This document shows, piece by piece, positions 50,432 to 60,964 of a DNA stretch of 64,000 bases. The position numbers and the translations under genes were made by a program. The notes beneath the pieces were generated by a model. That model did not search any database. It was not told the origin of the DNA and saw only the letters and a list, made by a program, of their open reading frames with translations. Location: NCBI RefSeq assembly GCF_000208865.1, contig NC_018396.1:4025101-4089100 (forward strand). The letters run 5' to 3'. The stretch is from Neospora caninum Liverpool. Its lineage: Eukaryota; Apicomplexa; Conoidasida; Eucoccidiorida; Sarcocystidae. Position 1 is the first letter of the stretch. Each line of letters starts with the position of its first letter.

Positions 50432-50959
50432 CTAAGCCCTGAAGTTTACGTACTCCGGCGCGTTCTCTGTCAAGAGAGTTACGATGTACGACTGACTTTT
50501 TGCTTTTGGGTGCTCCATCGTCTCGCATCTGAACGAGAACGTCTTTGAACTAGGGACACTGTGAGGCACGTTGAGAACAACAGGTTCCGTTTTGCCGTCA
50601 CCCCCCGTCCACCACTGGTGCGACTCGGGCACCCCAGGAAAGAGAGACTGGAGAGTCTTCTGACTCGTACAATTGCTCTCTCTTCCTTCACACACTTGCT
50701 TTTTGAACTCGTTGGGAACCCATTTTGTCGCGTTGCTGCATTCAATCGCTACTTTCCATCCCGGATAAACGTACGCAATATTCTCAGTGCTCTCGCCGCG
50801 AATGGAGCTGAACCACACAATATTGTACTTCCCAAAAGGCACTTGCAACTCCTTCCGCACATTCTTGTAGTACCTTTGGGCGGCGGCGTCTGGCTCCGCT
50901 CCAACTGCAGAGGCACTGGCAAATATGGTAAGCACCACTGCAACCGAAGCAAGTTTCAT
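50432..50959 (-). CDS. SRS-domain-like secreted surface protein, no anchor tail
   Basis: Intronless, 175 residues, starting at the ATG at 50959-50957 (MKLASVAVV, A at -3). Residues 1-21 form a signal peptide ending ASAVGA. One domain follows with cysteines at 74, 90, 97 and 145. Supporting landmarks are VAIECSNATKW, VCEGRESNCTS, a LFPGVPE turn, tryptophans at 116-117, a VPHSVP strand and FSFRCET. The spacing (15, 6 and 47 residues between cysteines) matches the inner four cysteines of an SRS domain such as the second domain of SAG1. The first and sixth cysteines of the canonical six are absent. The protein stops at EYVNFRA without the hydrophobic tail needed for a GPI anchor, so it is predicted secreted or a truncated relative. 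SRS proteins are coccidian surface adhesins and antigens. Confidence 0.7.
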   Translation of the reverse strand: MKLASVAVVLTIFASASAVGAEPDAAAQRYYKNVRKELQVPFGKYNIVWFSSIRGESTENIAYVYPGWKVAIECSNATKWVPNEFKKQVCEGRESNCTSQKTLQSLFPGVPESHQWWTGGDGKTEPVVLNVPHSVPSSKTFSFRCETMEHPKAKSQSYIVTLLTENAPEYVNFRA

Positions 50960-53281
50960 CCTGTCGACCAGAGGTAGGAAAGCCTGAAAAATGGGGTTGG
51001 CTGTGCACAAGCGATCGACGTTAATAACAACGACCTCCACACACAGCACTATATGCAATAAAGATGGCACACCTATCCCCTAGTTGAATATTATTGGAAC
51101 TTTCTTATTGGCAGCCGTGAGAGTCACACACGAATCAACATGGATGCCTACACGACGTGAAAAGAGTGATGCCGAAACCGGGGTGGGTGATACAGGAAAT
51201 TACTGTGGATCCGCTAATCAAAATGAAAGTTCCTGTGAGTTCACTTCGTTGAACTCAGAGCAGCCGCTCGCCAGGAACAGGGAATATGAGAAAACAAGAC
51301 GCAGGAGACAGGAGCTCTCGTCGACTAACCGGCAAACACCGTTCTTTTCTTCTGGGCACTCCATCTCGTACGTGTAGTCCCTGCACTCTTGGTCACCTTG
51401 GCTAGCCGCCTCGGCGTGGCCTAGCCCTCCACTCCCCAGTCTCCCCGGGACGCGCGATGGTCCAGGCTGGCAACCGCTCGCACTGTCGCAGCACGGCGGT
51501 TCACCTTTTGTTTCTGTCGAAGCCTTTACCATTAAGCAAATACCATTACTAATATCCTGCAGATTGCCGACTAGGCTACCAAGCGCTTGTCTCTGCCTCG
51601 AGCTGAGTGTTGCTTGTTCTCTCGGCCGAAAATTGTGTGCCATATGCGACGTAGGCATCACCAAAACAGCTCTTCAAAAATGTAGCACTACCACGCTCCA
51701 CCGGCACCCTTAGTATCGAGTTTCTTGCTACTCAGTGTTCCTGAAGGGACGGAAGCTGTTACTTCCTGATGCAAGCAAGCGACTGATTTCGTATCCAGTG
51801 TAGAGGTAGCCTGTGTGTCGACCGAAACTGTCACACAGTCGTCTTCTCTGGGACGGAACGGTTCGGGGTACACTCGAGAATATACACATCAACATACGCC
51901 TACAACGAATGACACGAACCGAAGTTCTTGAAGTCTTGGCATAAACGTACACATACTAAACCATTTCTATTAAGTAGGCGCAGTTATCGACGCAAAAACC
52001 AGGCGCACGCGTTGGGGTGGTGCGCGCTCGAACCCCCTGAAGCAACCAGGAAGACGGTCCCTACCGTGTACCAAGTCGCCAGCGTCGTGCGCTTTCTCTT
52101 CGGTGGCTAATTTCGAAGGTACGATATCGGCTATTTGATTATCAAACAGTGTTTTTGTTTTCGCGCTTTCTGTGTAAGACAAATGATGCCCAGCACGGAG
52201 TTCGAAACGCCTGCTGTCCAATCGGCGGGTGGGCGCTACCGAGGGTCGTTGCTCTGGGATTGTAATGCACTTTCACAGCTTATCTCAACAGTGCCAGTGG
52301 AAAGATTCTGGACGCACATGAAACTCTCTAAACGTAATCATTCAGAGGAGCGCTTTGGAGCGCGTCACTATTTTACGGGTGCACACCAGACAGGAAGACA
52401 TCTTATTCCTATATATCCGAAAGTTGTGCTGTGTCGCCCGTCGGGGCGGCCAAATCCTCAGACCTGTCTACGCCGGCCGTCCATAAAACAACAACAGAGC
52501 GATAACGGTGGCACAGCTCCCCTGCGTTGACACTCGGCAGAAAAGTCCTAAGGGTGTTGACAGGGTATGAGTTAATAACAAAACAAACTCGCTGTCTATC
52601 TCGTAGGTCTGCCCGCCTTGTTGTCCGTCGGTCGCCGGAACGGACGCGTCATCGGGGGGGGGGGCGGTGTTCTCGGGTGGTCGAGGGTTAGACGCCTCAT
52701 CGAGACGCAGTTCATCGACGCTCACGCAGCGCTGTCTTCCGCGTCGATCTTAACCGCATCGGCGGTACGGGCCACACTTCCCGGCGTCATCGAATTACGG
52801 TTAGCTTCTCCTCGCCTCCCCCCCGATGTGTCCCGATGCAAGGAACACGGTGCCGGAATGGAGCGTTGTGTCTGTGTTGCGACACATCAGTTTTATTCCT
52901 TCCACGCAATTCACATACGCTCTTCACAACAAGTAAGCCAAGGACCATTGGATAATCACCCCAGCACGTGTCTAACTCGACTCGATGCTTGTAGGGTCTA
53001 GGGGGAGCTGAGCGGCCGAGGCAGGGGGCTGTCCTTGTCAGAGCCGAGTTTCTGTCCGGGGCACCACCCATGTGGCAATTCTGCGCTTGTCTCATTTAGC
53101 GTTGTGCCAAGCGCCGCGAAAGTGGCCATCCTTGTGTGAATCCGTATCCGTGCGCAGCTTCTACTACAGTCCCCAGTCGCGTCTGCAAACTGTGTGTCCA
53201 CCGTGCTTTTTTTTTGCAGGGCAATTTCCCGTACGTCATCGGCTTCCCAGACCGGGCGCCATCTTTCCCTGAGGTAACAAC
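50960..53281. other. Intergenic between divergent SRS-like and secreted-protein genes
   Basis: The SRS-like gene points left and the secreted-protein gene points right, so both promoters should lie here. Minus-strand frames at 51218-51658 and 51688-51873 are Cys- and Ser-containing and slightly coding-like, but lack a family signature. A G homopolymer lies at 52654-52664. At 53209-53219 a T run ends in GCAG, an apparent acceptor that could close a 5'-UTR intron just upstream of the next start. Confidence 0.5.
52654..52664. repeat. Poly-G run (11)
   Basis: Eleven consecutive G in intergenic DNA. Confidence 0.95.
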
Positions 53282-54352
53282 ATGAAGTTGCACATTGCTT
53301 TCGGCCTTCTGGCAGGCTTCGCCTGCTTGCAGCAGGTGACCGCATTGAATTCCAAACGCAGCATTCGATCTATTTCATCCCATGACCATCTCGATGATGT
53401 GACATCGGAGACCGACGTAGCTCCTGCCATGACGGAGGTGGAGCAAGGAAAAAATGTAGTGGTCAAGAAAGTCAAGAAGGCCATGAAGAAGATTCTCCAA
53501 CAGCTTGGGATTCTCGATGGCAAATGCGAAGAGAAGAAGAAGAAGAATGGAATCCCGAGTGCCGCAGACGGCGATGCCCCCATGGAAAAATTCGGCTATC
53601 CTCACTTCGACCCGCACTCCGGTGTTTCGGTGCTCAAAGCTCAAGCACCTCTGTCGTTCATTGGAGGCTTCCGTCAACCTGTAAAGGTCGGTGCGCTCGA
53701 CTGGCTGGTCCAAGGAACCATGGATGATATCTTGAAGTTGTTGGTGTGCTTTGGTGACTACTCCGCGTTAGCTGAGACCCTTGGCGAGGATGGCAGATGG
53801 CACTCGGATGGCAGTGCTGGTCCCCTCTACATCCAGATGCAGAACACCGCTAAATACCAGGGAGATGTAGCCTCTATCCTGGCGGCGTATTCCCTTGACC
53901 GGATTAAGGGCCAGATTGACGCGTGGGGGGTCATCGACAACACAATCGGTCAATGGTGGGAGCCGGGCGTGGCGGTCGCGAAGAAAGCCGTTTCCGTATA
54001 CGAAACGTTCCAGCAGATTCAGGAGCGTGTACCGGATTTGACCAAGGAGAAGTTCGTGGACGGATGGAACCGTATCGCCAATGCAAACGGTACAGACAAG
54101 CTGAAAGAAATTGCCAAGCTCCTCCGTCTCAATCCGGAGTCGCGCGAACTCTACGATACGTGGCAAAATCTTGACAGAGTGGACAGGAAGAGCAAGCTCA
54201 CTGTGAGGCTGACAGCATACCCCTCGCGCAGCCCCACCATGGCCACTTTTGCGTTCACAGGCAACTCGGCCAGTTTGGAGGAGGTCGCCGCAGCCCTCGC
54301 TTCTGCAACGAAGGACACAACGCTTGACAACCTGCTGAAAAACTTTGCTTAA
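53282..54352 (+). CDS. Secreted protein with signal peptide, unknown function
   Basis: Intronless, 356 residues. The ATG sits in CAACATGAAG, with A at -3. Residues 1-21 are a signal peptide (MKLHIAFGLLAGFACLQQVTA), after which the protein has no further membrane segment and no GPI-type tail. Residues 22-55 are polar and acidic. Residues 56-78 form a strongly basic amphipathic helix (VVVKKVKKAMKKILQQLG), followed by an EEKKKK cluster at 83-88. The remainder looks globular and mostly helical, with Trp residues at 141, 173, 215, 225-226, 262 and 294, and only two mature cysteines (82 and 156). No kinase, SRS or protease motif is visible. A secreted coccidian protein with a basic amphipathic helix could be a dense-granule or vacuole-membrane effector, but that is inference. 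Identity unknown. Confidence 0.75.
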   Translation: MKLHIAFGLLAGFACLQQVTALNSKRSIRSISSHDHLDDVTSETDVAPAMTEVEQGKNVVVKKVKKAMKKILQQLGILDGKCEEKKKKNGIPSAADGDAPMEKFGYPHFDPHSGVSVLKAQAPLSFIGGFRQPVKVGALDWLVQGTMDDILKLLVCFGDYSALAETLGEDGRWHSDGSAGPLYIQMQNTAKYQGDVASILAAYSLDRIKGQIDAWGVIDNTIGQWWEPGVAVAKKAVSVYETFQQIQERVPDLTKEKFVDGWNRIANANGTDKLKEIAKLLRLNPESRELYDTWQNLDRVDRKSKLTVRLTAYPSRSPTMATFAFTGNSASLEEVAAALASATKDTTLDNLLKNFA

Positions 54353-54383
54353 GTTCCTGAAGACTTTCTATCCAAAAGTCCTT

Positions 54384-54400
54384 GGGGGGGGGGGGGGGGG
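54384..54400. repeat. Poly-G run (17)
   Basis: Seventeen consecutive G, 32 bases after the stop of the secreted-protein gene. It is the longest homopolymer I saw in the window. Confidence 0.95.
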
Positions 54401-54998
54401 CGGGACCGTTCTGTGTCGTGACTGAGCCGACCGGGTGGTGATCCAATGCAGAATGACGAGTGATGAGCCCCTCTACGCGTCGCGTCTCAGTGGTAGTACT
54501 GCTGAGCTCCGAGAATTTTTTGATGTTTCGTGTTGCGTAACGAAGACAATTTGTTCAGGGGTCCTGTGCGTCAGTGTCTCTGTTGTTTCATCTGTGACCT
54601 AATGCTGCAGCCTTTTTGACGAGTGCGGGTGTCGTAGTTAGACGCCCCTGTGTCCTCTCACATTTGAGTCGGCAGCAACTTAGAGAAAATACATCTCGTA
54701 AAAAAATCGTTTGATAGCGCCATGTCGCACGCTGGATGTTCACCCAAACGTGTAACATGACACCACATTTGTGTCGGAGGAGCCCCTCGGCCCAACTTGC
54801 ATTCCGATTGGAAGGTACACAGTAATGCCTTACGGGTTCCTACGTTACCGTCTGATAGGTCATCGCCAAAGCGATCCGAAGTGCGCGAACACCTCGCTCC
54901 TGGGAACATTTTCGATGGACTGGGTCTTAGTTTACCTCTTTCTTGGCGCTTCGTGTGCCAATCTGACTCAATTCACAATTCGTTTGGCTGGATGCAAT

Positions 54999-55512
54999 TT
55001 ATCGGAAGACATTGGCGTGTAGCGTCGGCAAAGCGAGCTGGCCTGGCACAGGCCTGATAGTTGTAATACCTGCGGGGCCAGGTCTGTTGCTTGTTATGTA
55101 GCTTTTGGTGTCAAAAATTCTGCAGAGTAGGTTGGATAGATTCAGTCTCGTACTGGTGAAGTACGTGTAGCGTACACTGGCTTTCACTAAATCTCCCTGT
55201 GCGTTCCCAACAGTTCTGAACACAGGAATGCGAATCGTAAGTGCTGTTGCATCTAGCGCAGTTGGTGGGATGGACAACGCCGTAGGCAGTGTCGTTTGAT
55301 GATCCCCTGGAACGTCGCCACTATTGCCCTCAGTAGCCACACGCACAAAGTCTGCAGAACGCACTCACGTAGCCGCTGCTCTTCGTGCAGTGGTCCTGAA
55401 AGCGATCGCCAAGAGCTGCCACTTTGTCTCCCCTTCGCTTCACATTTGCTTCTAGCGTGTTTTTGGTGTGTACGTCGCACTCCATGATTTGTTGAACCTC
55501 AGCAGGACTCAA
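54999..55512 (-). pseudogene. Possible broken gene fragment, two overlapping frames
   Basis: Two minus-strand frames adjoin near 55345-55385. The upstream one (55512 downward) reads SPAEVQQIMECDVHTKN and continues to QDHCTKSSGYVS. The downstream one reads ADFVRVATEGNSGDV and continues to a stop at 54999. Both have balanced composition, unlike the surrounding noise, and lack a good shared start. They could be one gene with a frameshift, or two exons whose splice sites I cannot place. The family is not recognised. Confidence 0.25.
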
Positions 55513-56313
55513 TGCCGCCCCGCAGTGGTTTTATCCTGATGACTAAGGGCAGTCCTAGAGATTTCGCAGGTCGAAGTGTCGAACAATGGCATCCACAGAT
55601 GAGAGTCGCCATCCAACGCCCCTGCCCTACTTATTTTGTGTCCTCTGTCTTGAAAGCGAATACTCACTAAGAGTTAGCGTGTGAACAAGATCGACTAGGC
55701 TCGCTCAGCAGGTGTCGACGCCAATTCACTACGGGGAAGCTACTGCTGTTTCTGAGCTCTTGCCCGTGCTTGGACATGTAGACGAGTAGTGTGCAGCAGA
55801 AAAGTATATATTTGTACACCTTTATCAAGGTGAGAATTAACACGCCACTGCTTACGGTTCCAGTTCGCCTCTGGGTCACAACGATGCCCCGTTGTTGCTA
55901 GACGCCAGGCGGGGAAATGAAGGCGCGCGTACCGGTTGTACAGATGATGTAGTCAGCATCGCTGAATCGGCGACACACACACGAAAGCCATTGGTGCTAG
56001 ATTGAAACCATCGCCTCGTCTTGCTGTCGTCCCGAGGTAATTACTGTGTAGGTGTTTCGTGGCGATGTGAAACGGGGGACTCTGAACTGCACAGGTGTGG
56101 CAAGCTGAGCAGGCGCGGTAGGGGCTGGTTTTCTCTCCGTCGTGGACCCAAGCATGCGGGCCGGCGTTTCACAGGGCCACGCAACGATTCAGATCATCAA
56201 CCGCGCTGGTTTTAAACGTGATAGTATTTTTTCATGTGAATTGTTCTTTTCTGATGAGGCGATCTAGCACAGGTTGCAAGAATCGATTTGCGCGAAGCAT
56301 CCTTCTGCCGTCG

Positions 56314-56329
56314 CCCCCCCCCCCCCCCC
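56314..56329. repeat. Poly-C run (16)
   Basis: Sixteen consecutive C in intergenic DNA. Confidence 0.95.
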
Positions 56330-57020
56330 GCCTGCATTCTTGCCCTCTCAAGAAGGCCCCTCAACAGAAACATCATGCGTCGAAGCGCTTCAGTGGATGG
56401 AGTCTTTGTGACTTCTTCCCCGCGATTTTTTCGTTGATAGAAGACGGTTTTCCAAAGAGAAAGACACGTTTTTTCGTGTCTGGGTACGCTCCACCGTACA
56501 CGCGCGTCTGTCTGCGGATAACCGGCCGCATACCCCTCAAACTGCTACATGTCTAGAGCCGTTTCGCTTCTCTGGTCATTCCTGGCTTCTTCGTTGACTG
56601 CTTTTTCCGTCTCCTGCGCTGTTTGGGCACATGCGATCCCTTCTCAATTTTCATTGCGCGTGAAAGGTGCATCTGTGAGAATCGTGGCTCTCTGGTCTCG
56701 AGCGGCTGGCCATGCTTCTCGAAGCTAGGTCACGGGAAGCTGTTCTACGGGTGCAACAAGCAACTCACGTGCAAGGTGACTGGTGAGAGACTATGAGGCC
56801 TCCAAGTAATGAGGCTGGCAAATGGTTGACAACGAACATTCTCATTCTTCTAATCCGTTCCCGTGTATCTACACCGTCGTAGCACGGTGCGTGGACCGTT
56901 GGAGTTACCCTACCGTTCTTTGTTGTGTTTGGTGGCGAATGATCGGCACATAATGTCACCGTAGTGATATGTTTTTGAATTGCACTGGACAGATCAGCTG
57001 GTTTTTGCCGTCATTTTTGT

Positions 57021-57048
57021 AGACGCGAGGGCGGGACCGCTCGCGTCT
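57021..57048. promoter_or_regulatory. Perfect 9-bp palindrome 212 bp upstream of a gene start
   Basis: AGACGCGAG at 57021-57029 and its exact reverse complement CTCGCGTCT at 57040-57048 flank a 10-base spacer. It lies in the expected promoter interval of the gene starting at 57260. The AGACGC/GCGTCT halves resemble the GAGACG-type elements known from Toxoplasma promoters. Function is inferred from position only. Confidence 0.4.
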
Positions 57049-57259
57049 GTCCGCGTTTTCGCCACAGCGCCCTCTCTTCTGCCTGTGCCGGTCTGTGCTA
57101 GCGGCTGAGTTCGACGGCTCCCGCGGGTTTCCTCAGTTTTCTTTCTTCCCTTTCTCCGACCTCCAACGCTCTCCTCGTCGCGGTCCGAGCGTCTTCGTCA
57201 AACAGACCGGCCAGCGTGTGGAACACTGCGGCTGACAGCGCTCCGCTCTCCCCACCACG

Positions 57260-59253
57260 ATGGCAAGCCCTCGAGACAGTTCGGACTGTGGCGATGGCAC
57301 TCGTTCGGTGTCTCCTGGCTGCACTGCGATGCAGCTGAATGTCGCAGGTCAGCTGGAACTTCTAAAGACAGCAGCTCCACGGTTGTCACCGCAGCCCCTT
57401 CTCCTCTGTTTTCCTCTCTCTGCCTGCGGCAGAGTTCCTCGGCTTTCCCTCTCTTCTCCGTCCTCCTGTCCTACGTCCGTCGGCTCTTTCGACGACGTCA
57501 TAGCTCTCGAAAGCAAAGCCGCCGCTGCTCAGGTGAAGAAACAGTCGCGCCTTTCCACCTCGCTCCCTCACGCACTCTTCGAAGCTCTGCGGGGGAGAAC
57601 GTGCGGACCCTATCCAGTCAGTTTCGACGTCTTTGTGGCCCACCTAGCGGCTAAGGCCCAGGCCGCACTCCAGCGGGGCTCGTGCGACGTCTGCAGCCGA
57701 GGCGATGACGGGGCGGACGAGGGAGTTGAAGCGTCGAGGGACCGAAGGAAGGGAGGGGAAACGGTAAAAAAGAGTGGAAGCGTTGACGGTGCCGGAGGAG
57801 AAAATATCGCGATCTGCGTTGTTCCACAACTTGACCCTGCACGTGGGCGCGTCATCTTGACACCTCCCCAGGTAGGGCGTAGACAGAACAATATGGGGTG
57901 TAGCAGATACCACCAAAAACGACCTTGCTACGCGAGTTGCACGACATTCGAGGCCATCATGTTCGTCCCCAGTGTGTTCAAGGCGCTTTCGACTGCCATT
58001 ACCTCTTGACTACTTTTCGGCACTATTTTTATATCTCAATCTGTAGTGTTTCCATTGTGCACACGTCTCCACAACCGTAATTGGCCAGCCTGTGCGTCGT
58101 TTCGTTCGTCTGTCTGATGCGATGACAGCGACTGTGTCGAAGCGCAAATTTCTTGCCGCTTTCTTTCCCTGTGATGTCTGCTGGTATTTTCCTGTTTTGC
58201 GCACTGCGTGTCTCTGTGTTTCCTGCAGCGAGTCTGCGGGGCGTGCTTCCGGATACTCCATCTTCCCCACCTTCTCGCCGTGTCTGTCGCCTCGGTCGTT
58301 TCTGCTGCGCCCCTCACTCGTTCGGTTTTTTCGGATGTCCTGGAGCACTTCGCAACAGTGAACGGATACACTTCTCTCTCGGTCGCCGGCGCTCGCCTGC
58401 AGCAAGCAATTTCTCTTGCGTTCAGTGTTTCCCTCCTCAAAAAGTACGGAGCACGGCTTCAGTGGCCACTCTGGACAATTTCAGGGAAAAGGGAAATGCG
58501 AGACACAGGACATTTGGGGCGGCATTAAGATGGGCCCCTCTTGAGCGTGCTGCAGATATAGCAACTGGATCGTAGCCTGTTTTGCGCTGACCAGCGCAAA
58601 AGATGAACGCGATACACTGTCTGTCCCTACCGCCTTGTGGCACCAACAGCGTCAGCAAGCTCAGGAATCTTTCAGTTTCGGCGTGCATGTGGATCTCGTG
58701 AACCTGGCAGGTCACCTCTCACTCAGCCTGCGCTAGAGTTTGTCTTGTTTCGACGGGGGAATTACTGAGGTCGTTACTGAGGCTGTTCGCGCGTTTGTTT
58801 CGTGTTTCTAACAGGCAAATTAACTGGCGTTTGGAGAGACTGTCTTCTCCTTCCCTCGATGCTTTCTTCTCGTGTTTCGGCTCACGTGCCTCGCCCTCAT
58901 CTCGCAGCCGGGGCACACTAACCCGGAACTCTCAGACTGAGGATTTGCCGCCGAACGGCGTTCCTACATCCAGGTGTTCACAAGGGAAGCAGCAGAAGAT
59001 CTCCGCTCAGAGTACAGTGTCAGGGAAGCGGCGAAGACGGGAACCTACATATACTGACAAGCGGAGTGACGCTGGCGACACGAGTCAAGAACAAGCAAAA
59101 GATCTGGATCGTGAGACAAGCAAGCGAAGACAAAAGGTGAAGAAGGGTGCAGGTTCTTGTGAAGCAGTTCCTAATAATGAGCAAGCACGGAAGCAAGTGC
59201 TCAACAACTCCCAACGGCCAAACAAAGCTAAAAAGAGGAAGCAAACGGCTTAG
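57260..59253 (+). CDS. Three-exon gene, probable nuclear protein of unknown function
   Basis: Proposed exons are 57260-57871, 58229-58443 and 58815-59253, phases closing to 421 residues. The ATG (MASPRDSSDCG) has A at -3 and lies just after a CT-rich leader. Exon 1 encodes a Ser/Pro-rich start, an Ala-rich helical segment (IALESKAAAAQVKKQ) and a more structured part (LPHALFEALRGRTCGPYPVSFDVFVAHL), and ends ARGRVILTPPQ. Exon 2 contains VFSDVLEHFATVNGYTSLSV and LQQAISLAFSVSLLKK. Exon 3 is hydrophilic, with basic clusters GKRRRREP, SKRRQKVKKG and NKAKKRKQTA that look like nuclear-localisation signals. There is no signal peptide. The exon 2 donor (AAAAA/GTACGG) was chosen because it is the only reasonable site keeping phase; it is the weakest part of the model. 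I do not recognise the family. Confidence 0.6.
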
Positions 59254-59503
59254 CTGTTGACCTTTCAACTATCAACTGTCTTGTTCGAGCGTTCCGAGTC
59301 CTTCTTTACTACCTTCAGTAAAATATTCAGCCGGGAAGTCGCACCTACTCTACAGGTGGCGTACTTATTTTTGTCCGTGAATTTATCCCAGAATCAATCA
59401 ACTGGCTTCCCTAGTTGCCGTGGACGGTCAATCACCGCGGGGGTTGCTCTGTATCCAGTGTGCGTGTGTAAAGATTCAATACGAAGGCAAAAGGGTGGAT
59501 CGC

Positions 59504-59665
59504 CCATTCGCACTCCTGCGAAGGCGTCGTCTGTCGCGCTTGAAGCTTCGTTCACCTATGTTAGCCAGTCAGTTTAAACCATTCGACAGGGATGCCTCTT
59601 AGCTGACGACGATGGATGTCCACCTGCACTGTCTCGATGTGACGCCTTCGCAGGAGTGCGAATGG
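59504..59665. repeat. Perfect 25-bp inverted repeat with 112-bp spacer
   Basis: The left arm, 59504-59528 (starting CCATTCGCACTCC), is exactly complementary to the right arm, 59641-59665 (ending GGAGTGCGAATGG). Partial similarity continues outward for a few bases (GGATCGC against GATTGG). The 112-base interior encodes nothing recognisable. It could be a miniature inverted-repeat element or a fold-back structure. Confidence 0.9.
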
Positions 59666-60640
59666 CCAATCTCCGTTTAGCAATGCCCCGTGACAGCAAC
59701 GATGGCAGGAGTGAAGGCCCGCTTGTTTCCTGAATAAAGACTCGATGACAAGAGTCAGCCCTCCCCCCCGCGCATCCCTGCCGGGCACGTACGGCGTCGC
59801 GAGCCCGCACCGAAACAGGTCGCTCGGGCGGGAAAGCCTCGCCTGACTGAGGAGGAGCCAGGCTGTGTTGTCACGCTAAGGAATTCACATCGGAGCTACA
59901 AGAAAACTGTCAAATATGAGTTCAATGTACTCCTTGACATCCTCCAGCCCACCACAATACTGGCCTGCGAACGTAAAAGTTGCTTCTTGATAGCTGTACG
60001 GTAGACTGTTTGGTACGGTAGACTGTCAGGTCCGACTGAACGAGGGAATCTTAGACTGCCGCGGTTGCGTGATACAGCTGTGTTTGCAAACACATCAGGC
60101 GAAAATGGCCGGCTGCACCGATTCCGCTGTGTCTGCTGTTTCGAACGAAATTGAGTCGTCGACCCTGTGTTCCTCCGCACAAACGTTGGGTATGTTTCAA
60201 AAGCACGCGATGGTGGGGAAGCAGTCAACGGAAAGATGGCGGAAAATGAAAACAAATACATTAGAGAGAGACCTTTGACACCAGTCAACGCAGGCCGGCA
60301 TAGAATCAATGAGCATACCGACAAAACGAGATCCCCACCGGCGTCCTTGGGAATCCTGCAGAGTTGGTTGGGTCAGCAGGGGAATCTCCAAATCAATCAG
60401 AAATACACAGCAGCTCGATTGGCTCGTCACTCGCGTGTTCTGGGGAACAAGATGAAGTTGCATTACACATCGAACTTCATTTCAAGTATACGAAACTGAC
60501 AGCAGAGAACCACTATCCACGATTATCGACTCTTCCAGAAAGGCGGAGCCTCTTACAAATGAAAGCTTAGCCTACAACAGTTCTAGAGGCGGACGACGCG
60601 CCGAATGTTGAAGCTGACCCGCTAAAGGTCTTTCGAGGGC

Positions 60641-60689
60641 TTAGAGGTCGTCAGGGATCCTCGGCAGATCCAAGCTGCAAGACCTCTAA
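60641..60689. repeat. 9-bp inverted repeat, 31-base loop
   Basis: TTAGAGGTC at 60641-60649 pairs with GACCTCTAA at 60681-60689. Confidence 0.85.
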
Positions 60690-60964
60690 CGGCCCGCTTG
60701 GGTCTTGAACCGCACTTTCGCGTAAAGCACTAACGGCCCGGGGCAACTCCAGCGGAAAACTTGGTATGGGCGCTCAAGGCCGTATCCGAACCGCTGGTGA
60801 GAAGAGCCCTCATCCAGTTTTAAAAAATCCCCGAGCTACAGAGCAGGACCATAGACGGCATTTCGGAGACCAGTGAACAACCACACAACTGTATGGAGAA
60901 CAGAAGCGAGAGATGCACGCACAGCATCTCAGCTGCTACGGGGCCTGCCAGAGTCTCCCACTAC

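Larger units (their letters stand above)
54353..57259. other. Intergenic with degenerate coding-like fragments
   Basis: Holds a 17-G run at 54384-54400 and a 16-C run at 56314-56329. Minus-strand coding-like fragments lie at 54999-55512. A 9-bp palindrome upstream of the next gene is at 57021-57048. The stretch 55.5-57.0 kb shows only short frames. Confidence 0.5.
59254..60964. other. Intergenic with inverted repeats
   Basis: Contains the perfect 25-bp inverted repeat at 59504-59665, a 9-bp inverted repeat TTAGAGGTC/GACCTCTAA at 60641-60689, and a direct repeat ctaacggcccg near 60686 and 60731. A short frame near 60069-60278 has no family signature. Confidence 0.55.

Noticed and set aside
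51218..51873. Two Cys-containing minus-strand frames upstream of the SRS-like gene
   Set aside because: No signal peptide, splice link or family pattern could be shown; left as unannotated.
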